From Hyphomicrobiales bacterium (GTDB taxonomy: Bacteria; Pseudomonadota; Alphaproteobacteria; Rhizobiales; Rhizobiaceae): a stretch of 61,397 nucleotides of DNA. The DNA is taken from positions 1-61,397 of the forward strand of contig UBTA01000037.1 in NCBI GenBank assembly GCA_900468065.1. The letters run 5' to 3'. Below are positions 25,224 through 32,548 of the stretch, piece after piece. A program made the position numbers and the translations under genes. Every line of letters begins with the position of its first letter. Position 1 is the first letter of the stretch. Under the pieces are notes generated by a model, which saw only the letters and a list, made by a program, of their open reading frames with translations, made no database searches and was not told the DNA's origin.

Positions 25224-25555
25224 ATGATGCGACGACACACCAGCAACTCGGCATGCTGATTTCGGAGGTCAAGAACCTTCGAGAGGACTTCCGGCGATCG
25301 GAGGACAAATCGGACGCCAGTCGAGCATCGGTTCATCGACGTATGGACGAGTTGGTCGATCGTGTCGGAAAGGTTGAGGGTGCTGTGGCACAGGTCAACG
25401 AGGACGTTACGGAGATGAAGCCCGTCACCGATGACGTGCGGAAATGGAAGCTGATGGGGATGGGCGCGCTTGCGGTTGTCGGTCTCGGCGGCACAGCGCT
25501 TGGCGTAAGCATCGCGGGGTTCTTCGATCAGATCGCGAGGTTCTTTCGGGGGTAG
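25220..25555 (+). CDS. DUF1515-like rhizobial phage protein
   Basis: A 111-residue protein. It starts at the ATGA shared with the spanin gene. The N-terminus is a coiled coil (QLGMLISEVKNLREDFRRSE; SVHRRMDELVDRVGKVEGAV) and the C-terminus has one membrane segment (MGMGALAVVGLGGTALGVSI). This pattern is that of DUF1515 proteins of Rhizobium and Agrobacterium prophages. As the last gene of the lysis block it may tune lysis; a holin function is possible. No experiment is known to me. Confidence 0.75.
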   Translation: MNDATTHQQLGMLISEVKNLREDFRRSEDKSDASRASVHRRMDELVDRVGKVEGAVAQVNEDVTEMKPVTDDVRKWKLMGMGALAVVGLGGTALGVSIAGFFDQIARFFRG

Positions 25556-25560
25556 GGACG

Positions 25561-25656
25561 TCAAGTCCGCCCCAGCCACCACACCACGACTAACAGGGTC
25601 GCAGCCACAGCGACCCCGACTGATAAGAATATTTCTGCAGATTGGCTAACGTCCAA
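25561..25656 (-). CDS. Possible tiny membrane peptide
   Basis: A 31-codon frame starting at TTG, 15 bases after the stop of the next - strand gene and with GAGGT shortly before it. It encodes one clean hydrophobic segment (FLSVGVAVAATLLVVVWWL) followed by GRT. The hydrophobic run argues against chance, but the rare start and small size keep this tentative. Confidence 0.25.
   Translation of the reverse strand: MDVSQSAEIFLSVGVAVAATLLVVVWWLGRT
25596..25616. terminator. Stem-loop between convergent gene sets
   Basis: GGGTCGC (25596-25602) pairs with GCGACCC (25610-25616) around a 7-base loop, in the 116-bp gap between the + strand lysis operon and the - strand accessory genes. No T-run follows. 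It may be a weak two-way terminator. A 31-codon - strand frame also crosses it. Confidence 0.35.
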
Positions 25657-25671
25657 AGCTACCTCGCAAGG

Positions 25672-25929
25672 TCAGCAAAATCGTTCTCTGTCGATCACCT
25701 CGGTCTCGCCGTCAACCTTCGTCCACGTCAGAGACCATTCATCCATGCTGCCTTCGTTATGGATATAGGTGCCATGATGATGCACTTCGGCGTCGAGCGT
25801 GACGAACTCCGGCGGCGCCACACCAGGAAGATCGAGGACGCGCAGATAGTCGCAGAGCTCAGCCAACGAGGTGACCTTTTTTATGTCTTGTCGGCCGGGC
25901 TTTGAGATCGTCCAGGCATAGAAAGTCAT
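25672..25929 (-). CDS. Small hypothetical protein
   Basis: An 85-residue protein (MTFYAWTISKPGRQ start). It has a helix-rich middle (KKVTSLAELCDYLRVLDLPG) and ends with strand-like SMDEWSLTWTKVDG. The ATG at 25929 overlaps the stop of the gene before it (ATGA), so the two are translated together. Not recognised as any family. Confidence 0.6.
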   Translation of the reverse strand: MTFYAWTISKPGRQDIKKVTSLAELCDYLRVLDLPGVAPPEFVTLDAEVHHHGTYIHNEGSMDEWSLTWTKVDGETEVIDRERFC

Positions 25930-26189
25930 TGGTTCGCCCCCGGCCAATCATTCGACGGTTCCGGATCTCCAGCGGACAAGCTTGGCGGATCTTCGGCCGG
26001 ATCAGGGTCCTCGGCGTAGGCGATCCGCATGTTTTTCAGGACCTCTTCCATTGCGCTGATTGTCTCGACCGTGCCCCATCCGTGTGTGGTCGCCTCGTCC
26101 AGGATCATCTGCAGCGGACCATCAACCTCTTCTTGACACGCCAGATGGCGATCCTCGTGGGATACGGGGTATTTCGGTGCGTTGATCAT
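25926..26189 (-). CDS. Small acidic hypothetical protein
   Basis: An 87-residue protein with a GGAG ribosome site 6 bases before its ATG at 26189; the reading frame stays open much further upstream (to 26525) but that part crosses a terminator hairpin and is unlikely to be coding. Residues 10-60 are helical (CQEEVDGPLQMILDEATTHG) and the C-terminus is Pro/Asp-rich and probably disordered. Coupled by ATGA to the downstream gene. Family unknown. Confidence 0.6.
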   Translation of the reverse strand: MINAPKYPVSHEDRHLACQEEVDGPLQMILDEATTHGWGTVETISAMEEVLKNMRIAYAEDPDPAEDPPSLSAGDPEPSNDWPGANQ

Positions 26190-26229
26190 CGTGGCTCCTC
26201 CATTTCGCTGGAAACCTGACGAAGGTCGA

Positions 26230-26472
26230 ATTGTTCCCCTTGGTGGCTGATCAGTCAACTTCATAGATATCCGCAGCGTAAGCCTGATCTCTCTCGAATG
26301 AGGCGTGCGTGACGCCCGGTCTCTCAGTACGGTTTGGGACGGAGGCAAGGTGAGTGTGAAATTTAAATGCCAAACCTTAAATGACATGAGACTGTTTAGC
26401 CCGATCTGCTTGGCAGTCTGGTCGGGTTGTGAGGAAAACTTGGCCTCTCCTTCGGAAGGAGGGGCCTTTTTT
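26230..26472 (+). ncRNA. Candidate small RNA ending in a strong terminator
   Basis: The 328-bp gap 26190-26517 has no convincing gene. Near its right end, + strand sequence shows one composite hairpin (CCCGA 26400-26404 with TCGGG 26422-26426, enclosing CTGC/GCAG) and then a strong intrinsic terminator. A lone + strand terminator with no + strand gene before it suggests a small RNA whose 5' end lies somewhere around 26230-26350. The layout of a hairpin, a GGAAAACTTGG-like single-stranded link and a terminator recalls alphaproteobacterial sRNAs such as the suhB/MmgR class, but I cannot confirm membership. Confidence 0.4.
26442..26472 (+). terminator. Strong intrinsic terminator
   Basis: GGCCTCTCCTT (26442-26452), loop CGG, AAGGAGGGGCC (26456-26466) gives an 11-bp stem with one G-T pair, followed directly by TTTTTT (26467-26472). 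It is a complete Rho-independent terminator on the + strand. On the - strand the same stem lies about 50 bp after the ligase stop and could help end that transcript. Confidence 0.8.
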
Positions 26473-26517
26473 GTTAACGAGACTTCGATCACTTCGACGC
26501 TTTCGGCCTCATCGCGA

Positions 26518-27558
26518 TCAGTCAATCTCGTACATGTCAGGGGCCTCCGAATCGTCTCGAAGCCCCTTGAACGATGCGTGCCGCAGTTTCCCGTCTCCCG
26601 TCCACGCTCGAAACTCGATTTCGGCGATCAGCTCCGGCCGGGAATAGACGATGTTTTTCCCCTTGATGCGGACAGGCGGATGCTCGATGGGCATTAAGTC
26701 GAGCTGCTGTTTCAGGCTCCGGGCAACCTTGTCCTTGAAGCCGGTCCCGACAGAGCCGACATAGACGAGGGTGTCACCCTTGCGGGCGGCCAGCAAGAGG
26801 CTGGCAACAGCGCCCGGCATCGTTGTTGATGGTTCGTAGCCGACGACGACAAAACTCTCGCTCTGGACGCATTTGATTTTCAGCCAGTCGCCGGTCCTGC
26901 CGGATCGATAGGGGCGACGGCGGTGCTTTGCGATGATGCCTTCAAGGCCGTGCTCGCAGGCGGTCTGCAGAAGTATCTCGCCATCGGCCTCGATCTCCTC
27001 TGAAAGCCGGATCGGTCCATCCTTCTCTGTTAGAACACTTTCGAGCAGCATCCGGCGCTCGCCCTGATCCATGCGCGTGATATCGTGGCCATCGAGGTAG
27101 AGAAGATCGAATGCATAGAAGATTGCCGCCCCGGCATTCCTCTTCCCGCCCCGGCCGCCGAGCGCGTTTTGTAGCGCTCCGAAATCTGAGCGACCCTGGT
27201 CGTCAAGAACGACCGCCTCTCCATCCAAGATCATTGTAGCTGCGCCAAGATCCTTCGCGGCCTGCTCGATCGCCGAGAACCGCGTCGTCCAGTCGTGCCC
27301 GCCTCGGGTCAATATGCGGACCTTTGTCGGCTCCACGTGGACCGCAAGCCGGTACCCATCCCATTTGATTTCAAATGCCCAGTCGTCGCCTGTCGGCGGC
27401 TTGGATGCCAGAAGCGCTAGGCAGGGCTCGATCCGATCGGGCATTGGATCGAAGGGCAGGCGAGGCTGTTTGGGGTCACGCGCCGCCGGAGCTCGACTCT
27501 TCAGCGGCAGATCGGGTTCGGTTCGCAGGCCAATGGACTTTGGGGGACGTTTTGCCAT
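26518..27558 (-). CDS. ATP-dependent DNA ligase, LigD ligase-domain type
   Basis: A 346-residue stand-alone NHEJ-type ligase. Nucleotidyltransferase motif I is FEIKWDGYR with Lys65 as the AMP acceptor; motif III is near AFDLLYLDG, motif IV EGIIAKHRRRPYRSG and motif V DWLKIK. The OB fold follows (VVVGYEPSTTMPGAV onward). The polymerase and phosphoesterase domains of full LigD are absent, and no Ku gene is visible nearby. Rhizobia carry several such solo genes. Start at 27558 (MAKRPPKS) is preferred over 27576. In a prophage it may circularise or repair phage DNA, which is inference. Confidence 0.9.
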   Translation of the reverse strand: MAKRPPKSIGLRTEPDLPLKSRAPAARDPKQPRLPFDPMPDRIEPCLALLASKPPTGDDWAFEIKWDGYRLAVHVEPTKVRILTRGGHDWTTRFSAIEQAAKDLGAATMILDGEAVVLDDQGRSDFGALQNALGGRGGKRNAGAAIFYAFDLLYLDGHDITRMDQGERRMLLESVLTEKDGPIRLSEEIEADGEILLQTACEHGLEGIIAKHRRRPYRSGRTGDWLKIKCVQSESFVVVGYEPSTTMPGAVASLLLAARKGDTLVYVGSVGTGFKDKVARSLKQQLDLMPIEHPPVRIKGKNIVYSRPELIAEIEFRAWTGDGKLRHASFKGLRDDSEAPDMYEID

Positions 27559-27610
27559 CCCGATATTGCGCCACAAGAATATTAAAGAGTGATTGCGACC
27601 TCAGTGGCGC

Positions 27611-27628
27611 GGCGTCATCACCCGCATA
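27611..27628. repeat. 18-bp direct repeat, copy 1 (relic of a neighbouring gene end)
   Basis: GGCGTCATCACCCGCATA here recurs at 28020-28037, where it encodes (- strand) the C-terminal MRVMTP of the gene at 27995. In this copy the same strand reads KLSMRVMTPRH then stop, so it is the vestigial C-terminus of another paralogue left behind the gene at 27636. Confidence 0.6.
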
Positions 27629-27635
27629 CTCAGCT

Positions 27636-27998
27636 TTACAATCCTAGCCGCTTCGGGTCGTGGCCTGCTCTTTCCAGCTGTTCAGCGTGGCGCTGGATAG
27701 CTCGATCAAGGATTTCCTGCGTCATGCCGAAATGCTTCAGTCTCAGAACGTCGCCGTAGCATTGCTCCGTCGCCAATGCCGCAGCTCGCGCGCTGTCTGC
27801 TGTGCCGCTGAACGTTCCAAGCCCATCCCATGGGCTGATCCAGCCTGCGAAGCTCATGTACCACTCCCAGTGCCATCCGGAATGATGGGTAGATACCCGG
27901 CCGATCGCGCGCTGGTTCGCAAGGTCATACCCCTGGAATATCGGCGTCACTTCGGTTGTTTCGATCCATTTGTGTTTCGGGCGGGGGAGATCGGTCAT
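27636..27998 (-). CDS. Trp-rich small phage protein, family member 1
   Basis: A 120-residue protein (MTDLPRPKHKWIETTEV start). It shares with the next gene and the one at 32549 a plan of Pro-Lys-x-Lys-Trp near the N-terminus, a GRV/GRI strand, a Trp-rich centre (here GWHWEWYMSFAGWISPWDG) and an alpha helix with a run of Ala and Glu (SARAAALATEQCYGDVL). Its start overlaps the upstream gene's stop by four bases. Not a named family to my knowledge. Downstream lies the relic of another member. Confidence 0.6.
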   Translation of the reverse strand: MTDLPRPKHKWIETTEVTPIFQGYDLANQRAIGRVSTHHSGWHWEWYMSFAGWISPWDGLGTFSGTADSARAAALATEQCYGDVLRLKHFGMTQEILDRAIQRHAEQLERAGHDPKRLGL

Positions 27999-28303
27999 TT
28001 CGAGGCGTCCCGCTGTCTTGGCGTCATCACCCGCATAGACAGCTCCCAGTATTCCTCGACCTTCTGTGTGGCAAGTCGGGCGGTGGCCTGATAGCCGGCG
28101 TTCGGTAGGGGCGGGCTGCCCTGGTAGGATTTAGGCCAACTACCTGCCCAGTGCCAAAGGCCCTTCGTCTTGCCGTGCAACTCTTTCCGGATGCGGCCGA
28201 TGTATTCGGTCCCATCCATCCCCATCCAGTCGGTATCCCGTGGCGGGTCGTTCTCGTCTATCTGGGTGCGGTGCCATTTGTATTTGGGCTGGTAGTCGGT
28301 CAT
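27995..28303 (-). CDS. Trp-rich small phage protein, family member 2
   Basis: A 102-residue protein starting at 28303 (MTDYQPKYKWHRTQ). It aligns by eye with the protein at 32549: PKYKW, GRIRKELHGKTKGLWHWAG, then GYQATARLATQKVEEYWE. The repeated family flanks the TIR/DUF2971 cassette on both sides, pointing to local duplication or cassette insertion between copies. The ATGA at its end overlaps member 1. Function unknown. Confidence 0.6.
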   Translation of the reverse strand: MTDYQPKYKWHRTQIDENDPPRDTDWMGMDGTEYIGRIRKELHGKTKGLWHWAGSWPKSYQGSPPLPNAGYQATARLATQKVEEYWELSMRVMTPRQRDASK

Positions 28304-28412
28304 CAGCCAAAGATATCGGCTGGACACATTTTCGAAAAGCATAATGATTGCTGACGACGTTCATGTGTCCAGAAAACTACCGAGTTTCTGAAAAGGTTCA
28401 CTTTCCGCAGTC

Positions 28413-28426
28413 CGGCACGGGGCACC
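28413..28426. repeat. 14-bp direct repeat, left of TIR gene
   Basis: CGGCACGGGGCACC occurs here and again at 29346-29359. The two copies bracket the TIR-domain gene with 919 bp between them, like scars of an insertion or a recombination cassette. Confidence 0.6.
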
Positions 28427-28433
28427 AATCTGG

Positions 28434-28463
28434 TTGCGTTTTCGTGACATCGCCCGCTAATGT
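28434..28463 (+). promoter_or_regulatory. Possible promoter of the TIR gene
   Basis: TTGCGT (28434-28439) and TAATGT (28458-28463) are spaced 18 bp, about 24 bp ahead of the GTG start. It is the only sigma70-like pair I see in the 180-bp gap. It lies inside the bracketed cassette, so the gene would carry its own promoter. Weak evidence. Confidence 0.3.
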
Positions 28464-28486
28464 GGACGCTATGGAGGGCAAAAAGC

Positions 28487-29272
28487 GTGATATTTCTTTC
28501 TCATAATTACAAGGATAAGCCGGTTGTTGAGCAGTTTGCGGTCGAGCTCGCCAATGCGTTTGGCAAAGGCAATATCTTCTATGACAGTTGGAGCATTCAG
28601 CCGGGAGAAGGCATCATTGCAAAGATGAATGACGGCCTTGGCGCTGCGGACTTATTTCTCTTCTTCGTGTCGACCAACAGCCTTGGAAGCAAAATGGTTG
28701 ATATGGAGTGGCAGAATGGTCTGATGAAGGCTTCACAAGGAAAGATGAGGCTGGTTCCAATAAAGCTGGACGCGGCGCTGATACCGCCAATCTTAATGCA
28801 AACTGTGTACCTGGACTTGTTCAACCAAGGGCTGGAAGTGACACTTCGCCAGGTTCTCGACCTTGCTAAGGGAAATGATGCTTTTACCCGCCAATTTACG
28901 AATTTTTCAAATTTGCATGCAGTTATTGAAACTCATTCTGCCTCTGAACAAATAGTCACGATCGAAGCGATTCACTTTACCGAGCCTCGAGTCCGATTCC
29001 TTTTTCTGTTTGATCAAACTGTAGGTGAGCATGATGTCACGCTGGTGCTGACTACCACCTCGATGTATCAGCATGCCTTTCACCCTGGGATAAAATTAGA
29101 CGATGGAAGAGTATACAATGGCGCCCAAATTGGCGACCCGTCAGCTCTCGTGCCCAAATTTCCTTTCAGGGTGAAAATCACCTGGGCGAATGGCGGGAAC
29201 CCTAAGCTGCACGGGGTACTTCACCAGAAAGAAGAGACTCGTTGGGAATTAATTCCACTAATTGTTAAATAG
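28487..29272 (+). CDS. TIR-domain protein with unknown C-terminal domain (probable defence NADase)
   Basis: A 261-residue protein from the GTG at 28487, chosen because GGAGGG lies 8 bases upstream; an ATG at 28460 adds nine residues. Residues 1-125 are a TIR domain: FLSHNYKDKPVVEQFAVEL, BB-loop region FYDSWSIQPGEG, then ADLFLFFVSTNSLGSKMVDM with the presumed catalytic Glu74 in VDMEW. Such bacterial TIRs consume NAD+ or make signal nucleotides in anti-phage systems. Residues about 140-261 form a beta-rich domain (RVRFLFLFDQTVGEHDVTLV) that I cannot name and that may sense the trigger. It is the only + strand gene in this stretch and is AT-richer than its surroundings. Confidence 0.8.
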   Translation: MIFLSHNYKDKPVVEQFAVELANAFGKGNIFYDSWSIQPGEGIIAKMNDGLGAADLFLFFVSTNSLGSKMVDMEWQNGLMKASQGKMRLVPIKLDAALIPPILMQTVYLDLFNQGLEVTLRQVLDLAKGNDAFTRQFTNFSNLHAVIETHSASEQIVTIEAIHFTEPRVRFLFLFDQTVGEHDVTLVLTTTSMYQHAFHPGIKLDDGRVYNGAQIGDPSALVPKFPFRVKITWANGGNPKLHGVLHQKEETRWELIPLIVK

Positions 29273-29345
29273 CTTCCCCGGATTGCGGGGCCAGGCCCGG
29301 GAGAAGCCGGTTCGCCAGTGTTTGATTTCGCCGAATATGCCAGAT

Positions 29346-29359
29346 CGGCACGGGGCACC
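29346..29359. repeat. 14-bp direct repeat, right of TIR gene
   Basis: Second copy of CGGCACGGGGCACC (first at 28413-28426). It lies 73 bp after the TIR stop and 19 bp before the stop of the DUF2971 gene. Confidence 0.6.
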
Positions 29360-29377
29360 TCTTCAATCATCCAAATC

Positions 29378-30124
29378 TTAGAATAGTGGTCGATCATCTA
29401 GTCGCGATTGGTGCAACGGAGTGTTTCTCCCATATTTCTTCAGCACATTACTTATCAAGACTGAGAGCCAGGGGGCGGTCCTAGGTGCCAAAAATATCCC
29501 TTCGATAAGGAGGTCGAGATCGACTTTCACCGCTATGCCTTGGTCAACCACTCCCGCACCAAAAGCCCCGTCAGATGGCCATCTTACAACAACCGCTCGA
29601 AGCTCCCGTTCGTGCTCAAAACTCTTCCTCTTATGCACTATAGGGGTTAAAGCATTTCGTGCGGCGATCGCTTCCTTGTCGTAATCAATGTACTTGACCA
29701 TCCCTATATGAAGGGTATCCGCAGGCTGCAGCGCGCTTTTAAGGCGTCCTACGGTCGACTGTATTGCAATGCCCTCCCCGCTTTTCAGGTAGAGCTTCCA
29801 CATCGCCGCGGACTCGGATTCGTTAAGATGCCAGCAACTGACGAACACGTGCTTACGCAAATTGTCCATGAATTCGCCCATTCTTGCCATTTGCGTCAGA
29901 TAGCTCGCTTCTCCTCCCGGAGGAACGTTCGGTGGGACTATTTGCCTCGCAAGAATGTTGCTCCTTGGACTTGAGCCCTCGAATGGGTCTTCGAAGGTGT
30001 CGGTTCGCGCGAAATACAACGCCTCTTGATCAAGGATTGAAACCAACTTTGTGAAATCCATGTATCGCCAAATCTTAACGCCTTCATCGGCCGGCAGTTC
30101 AAATGTCGGGTGCTCCAAAAACAT
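29378..30124 (-). CDS. DUF2971 family protein
   Basis: A 248-residue DUF2971 protein. Family marks are IWRYMDFTKLVSILDQEALYF, FARTDTFEDPFEGS, VFVSCWHLNESESAAMWKLY and KRKSFEHERELRAVVVR. The start at 30124 (MFLEHPTF) with GGGAAAG upstream is preferred over 30208. Biochemical role of DUF2971 is not established; the Arg/Asp/Glu/His pattern reminds one of ADP-ribosyl-transferase-like folds, but this is conjecture. It converges on the TIR gene and may share the accessory cassette. Confidence 0.8.
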   Translation of the reverse strand: MFLEHPTFELPADEGVKIWRYMDFTKLVSILDQEALYFARTDTFEDPFEGSSPRSNILARQIVPPNVPPGGEASYLTQMARMGEFMDNLRKHVFVSCWHLNESESAAMWKLYLKSGEGIAIQSTVGRLKSALQPADTLHIGMVKYIDYDKEAIAARNALTPIVHKRKSFEHERELRAVVVRWPSDGAFGAGVVDQGIAVKVDLDLLIEGIFLAPRTAPWLSVLISNVLKKYGRNTPLHQSRLDDRPLF

Positions 30125-30385
30125 CGTTTTACTTTCCCGATTAGTGTGCTTTGCGTGAGACGTGAATGCCCACGAAGGCCTGGTGAGGCCCAGCTTGCGG
30201 CGTGTCAAGTAATGGATAATGATGAGATCAAAGGGAAAGACAAAGCTGGCGCTTGTGGAGTAATCTAAAATAAAACCGAGGGGTTACTTAGCCGGGAATA
30301 TCGTTCTAAGTTGGGTCAAGCCTTTGCTTCGCCTTCTTCGGTTGCTTGCGGTATGGCCCTCCTGCCTGGCGCTCAGGTGCGAAAG

Positions 30386-31060
30386 CTAAACGAGGCTCGG
30401 GCCCAAACCGCGTGCCAAGTGCTCAAGCTCCAGCGCTGCTTCATTTATTGGGGAAGCTCCCGCGAGCATACCGTGCTCAAGCGCTACAGATGCGTTAAGT
30501 GGATCCACAGTCCGGCTCATCCGACGGTTCATTTCATTCCGGAGCGCCACACCTTTAGGCTGATACGTTGAACGCCATTCGTGGTTTTGCTCGCGAGAAC
30601 GATCTACCAAGCGTTTGGTTTGTTCATCCCAAGAGAGACCCCTGTCCAGCAGATCCGCATCCCTCTCTTCCTTGATTCGGGCCTCAAACTCACGGATTTC
30701 AGCAGTAAAACGGCCTACTTCCTCTCGCAACTGTGCGATCGTGAGGCTTTGAAAATCGCTCGTCGCGTTGATTGACACACTAAAAGGGGAGTTGATCATC
30801 TGGGTCACCGTGTCTAGTTGGGCTGTTTCTATCACATCCTGAATAAATGAAAATTCTGTTTCCCCGTGCCTCAGCTTTAACTTAGGCATCAGTGCAGATA
30901 TCTCTTTGCGCATAATCCAAAAGCAAAACCCAAATGCAATCGGCCAAGCTAGCGATGTTAATGACTGCAAAATCGAACTGATAAGCTGGTAGCCATCCAT
31001 GTGGTTTGCATATTCCCCGTTAAGGTCCTGCATGTAAGGCCAAACGCTATGGTTGGGCAA
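30386..31060 (-). CDS. Membrane-anchored coiled-coil protein, hypothetical
   Basis: A 224-residue protein. One transmembrane segment near 28-50 (SLAWPIAFGFCFWIMRKEIS) is followed by a basic stretch (LMPKLKLRHGETEFSF) and a long soluble helical part with a coiled coil at about 110-150 (LREEVGRFTAEIREFEARIK). The PI..G..FW...I..L.P.LK pattern is typical of a broad set of hypothetical anchored proteins. Alternative starts at codons 10 and 21 exist. It might be an anchored partner of the neighbouring DUF2971 or TIR proteins; only proximity suggests this. Confidence 0.65.
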   Translation of the reverse strand: MPNHSVWPYMQDLNGEYANHMDGYQLISSILQSLTSLAWPIAFGFCFWIMRKEISALMPKLKLRHGETEFSFIQDVIETAQLDTVTQMINSPFSVSINATSDFQSLTIAQLREEVGRFTAEIREFEARIKEERDADLLDRGLSWDEQTKRLVDRSREQNHEWRSTYQPKGVALRNEMNRRMSRTVDPLNASVALEHGMLAGASPINEAALELEHLARGLGPSLV

Positions 31061-31203
31061 TGGGGCATCAAGAGCGAAAGTGGACCCGCAAGGTGCGGAG
31101 GGGGTATTCGATTGTTTTACAGTCGAAGCCTAAAGGTATTGATTTCATTAACGGAGGGGTGGGTGGGGTTCACACGTATATATATGAAAAGGCCCGATAA
31201 AGC

Positions 31204-31452
31204 CTAGCGTCCCAAGCTCACAGTCTCATCGGTAGTTGGAGCAATGTCGTTAGCGGGTGAGGGTGATTTGGATTCAGGTGCTTGGTAGTCCTGGATGGCC
31301 TTCACAATAGCGTGCTGCCATGTTCCCAGATCGATCACGGGATGTTCTTCTGTCGGTGATAGAAGCCAGAACGGTCTCCCGCTACCATTTCTTCCAAGGC
31401 AATTTTCAATATAATCAGTGTAGCTCGCCGCGACTTTTCGGAATTTTGACAC
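31204..31452 (-). CDS. Small hypothetical protein, GTG start
   Basis: An 82-residue protein starting with GTG at 31452. The first 60 residues look globular (DYIENCLGRNGSGRPFWLLS, IDLGTWQHAIVKAIQDYQ); the last 20 are Ser/Pro-rich. No family found. It lies between the anchored protein and the periplasmic protein on the same strand. The start lacks a strong ribosome site. Confidence 0.45.
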   Translation of the reverse strand: MSKFRKVAASYTDYIENCLGRNGSGRPFWLLSPTEEHPVIDLGTWQHAIVKAIQDYQAPESKSPSPANDIAPTTDETVSLGR

Positions 31453-31507
31453 GACGAATCGGAATTTTCAGTTTTCCGGCTGAATGTCAAAAAAGGCTCT
31501 TTCACCA

Positions 31508-32458
31508 CTACTTTGGTTCCCCGCAAGTACCCTCGTGAAAGGTGCCATCGAAGTCTATTCCGCCTGGTTTAAGGATTAGGCCCCTTCCGTCAGCCATGGT
31601 GGCAGAGGCGAAAGGACCACCGACGATAAGCTGAACCGGTGCCGCTTTGCCGATGGCCAACCATTCAGTAATGCCCGTCTCGTCCATCTTGCGCGTCCAC
31701 TTCATTTTTGGGAGCCCCTTATACCGGCACTCGACCAGATATTTCGACGCATCCACAGCAGCCTGCCGTTTCGCACTCTCAATCTGCTGAGCTGTGCGCA
31801 AAGCTTCCTCCGCGACCTTCGCATTGGCCGCGTCTTTCATTGTCTTGATGCGTTCCGATGTCGCCGCTATTTCGGCAGCGCTATAAACATCTCCACAATG
31901 AGCGAGCTGACTGGCCTTGTAGTCCAGCGCTGAAATCACGGCGTATGGCTGCCGTTGCGCTTCGTCGCTATTGAGGTGAGCAAGTTCTGCGGCAGTCTTG
32001 CAATCGCGAGCATGACTCTCAGCGGCTTGGCGTTTTGCTTCATCCACCTTTTCTTGGGCCTCGCGCGCTGCGCTCGCAGCGGCCTCTGCAACTTCGCGTC
32101 TTTGGGCGTCGATCAGGGCGTCCATCTTCTCGGTCAATTCGGGCAGTTGCGAGATTATCCGGTCCAGAAACTCCGTTGCGGGTGCGCATGCGTTCTGGTC
32201 GCCAGCTAAGTGGGACAAGGCCTTTCGCCACAAGCCAGTATCGTCCAGGCCTTCAAGGGCCTTTCGCTGTTTCAAGTTTGCCAACGCCAAATCGACGTTG
32301 TGGTGTTCCTCTTCCGGAAAACAATACTCATTGATGGCATGCTCATAGGCGGCCGCTTTGGCGAAAGGCATGGCCCGGATTTCATCCAAGTTCCCCGAAT
32401 AGACTGGAGCGACGGTCCCGACGCTCACTGCGACCGCGACGAGTATTTGTTTTTTCAT
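31508..32458 (-). CDS. Periplasmic Ala-rich coiled-coil protein
   Basis: A 316-residue exported protein. The signal peptide is residues 1-21 (KKQILVAVAVSVGTVAPVYS). Residues 110-230 are Ala/Glu/Lys-rich and strongly helical (EAAASAAREAQEKVDEAKRQ). The C-terminal 75 residues form a small beta-rich domain (WTRKMDETGITEWLAIGKAA). Eight or so Cys may pair in the periplasm. Start 32458 is chosen for the signal peptide; the frame stays open to 32518. Function unknown; in a prophage, an envelope-altering moron is the natural guess. Confidence 0.7.
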   Translation of the reverse strand: MKKQILVAVAVSVGTVAPVYSGNLDEIRAMPFAKAAAYEHAINEYCFPEEEHHNVDLALANLKQRKALEGLDDTGLWRKALSHLAGDQNACAPATEFLDRIISQLPELTEKMDALIDAQRREVAEAAASAAREAQEKVDEAKRQAAESHARDCKTAAELAHLNSDEAQRQPYAVISALDYKASQLAHCGDVYSAAEIAATSERIKTMKDAANAKVAEEALRTAQQIESAKRQAAVDASKYLVECRYKGLPKMKWTRKMDETGITEWLAIGKAAPVQLIVGGPFASATMADGRGLILKPGGIDFDGTFHEGTCGEPK

Positions 32459-32548
32459 TCTTGGTTCTCTCTCCCGAACCTGACCCACTGCCTCTGTTAG
32501 ATCAGTTTGGACGCTCACGCGAAATACAAGCCAGCAGATTTTGGTTGT

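Noticed and set aside
25926..26525. Longer 199-codon form of the small acidic gene
   Set aside because: The added N-terminal part crosses a strong terminator hairpin and starts with TTG; a good ribosome site supports the ATG at 26189.
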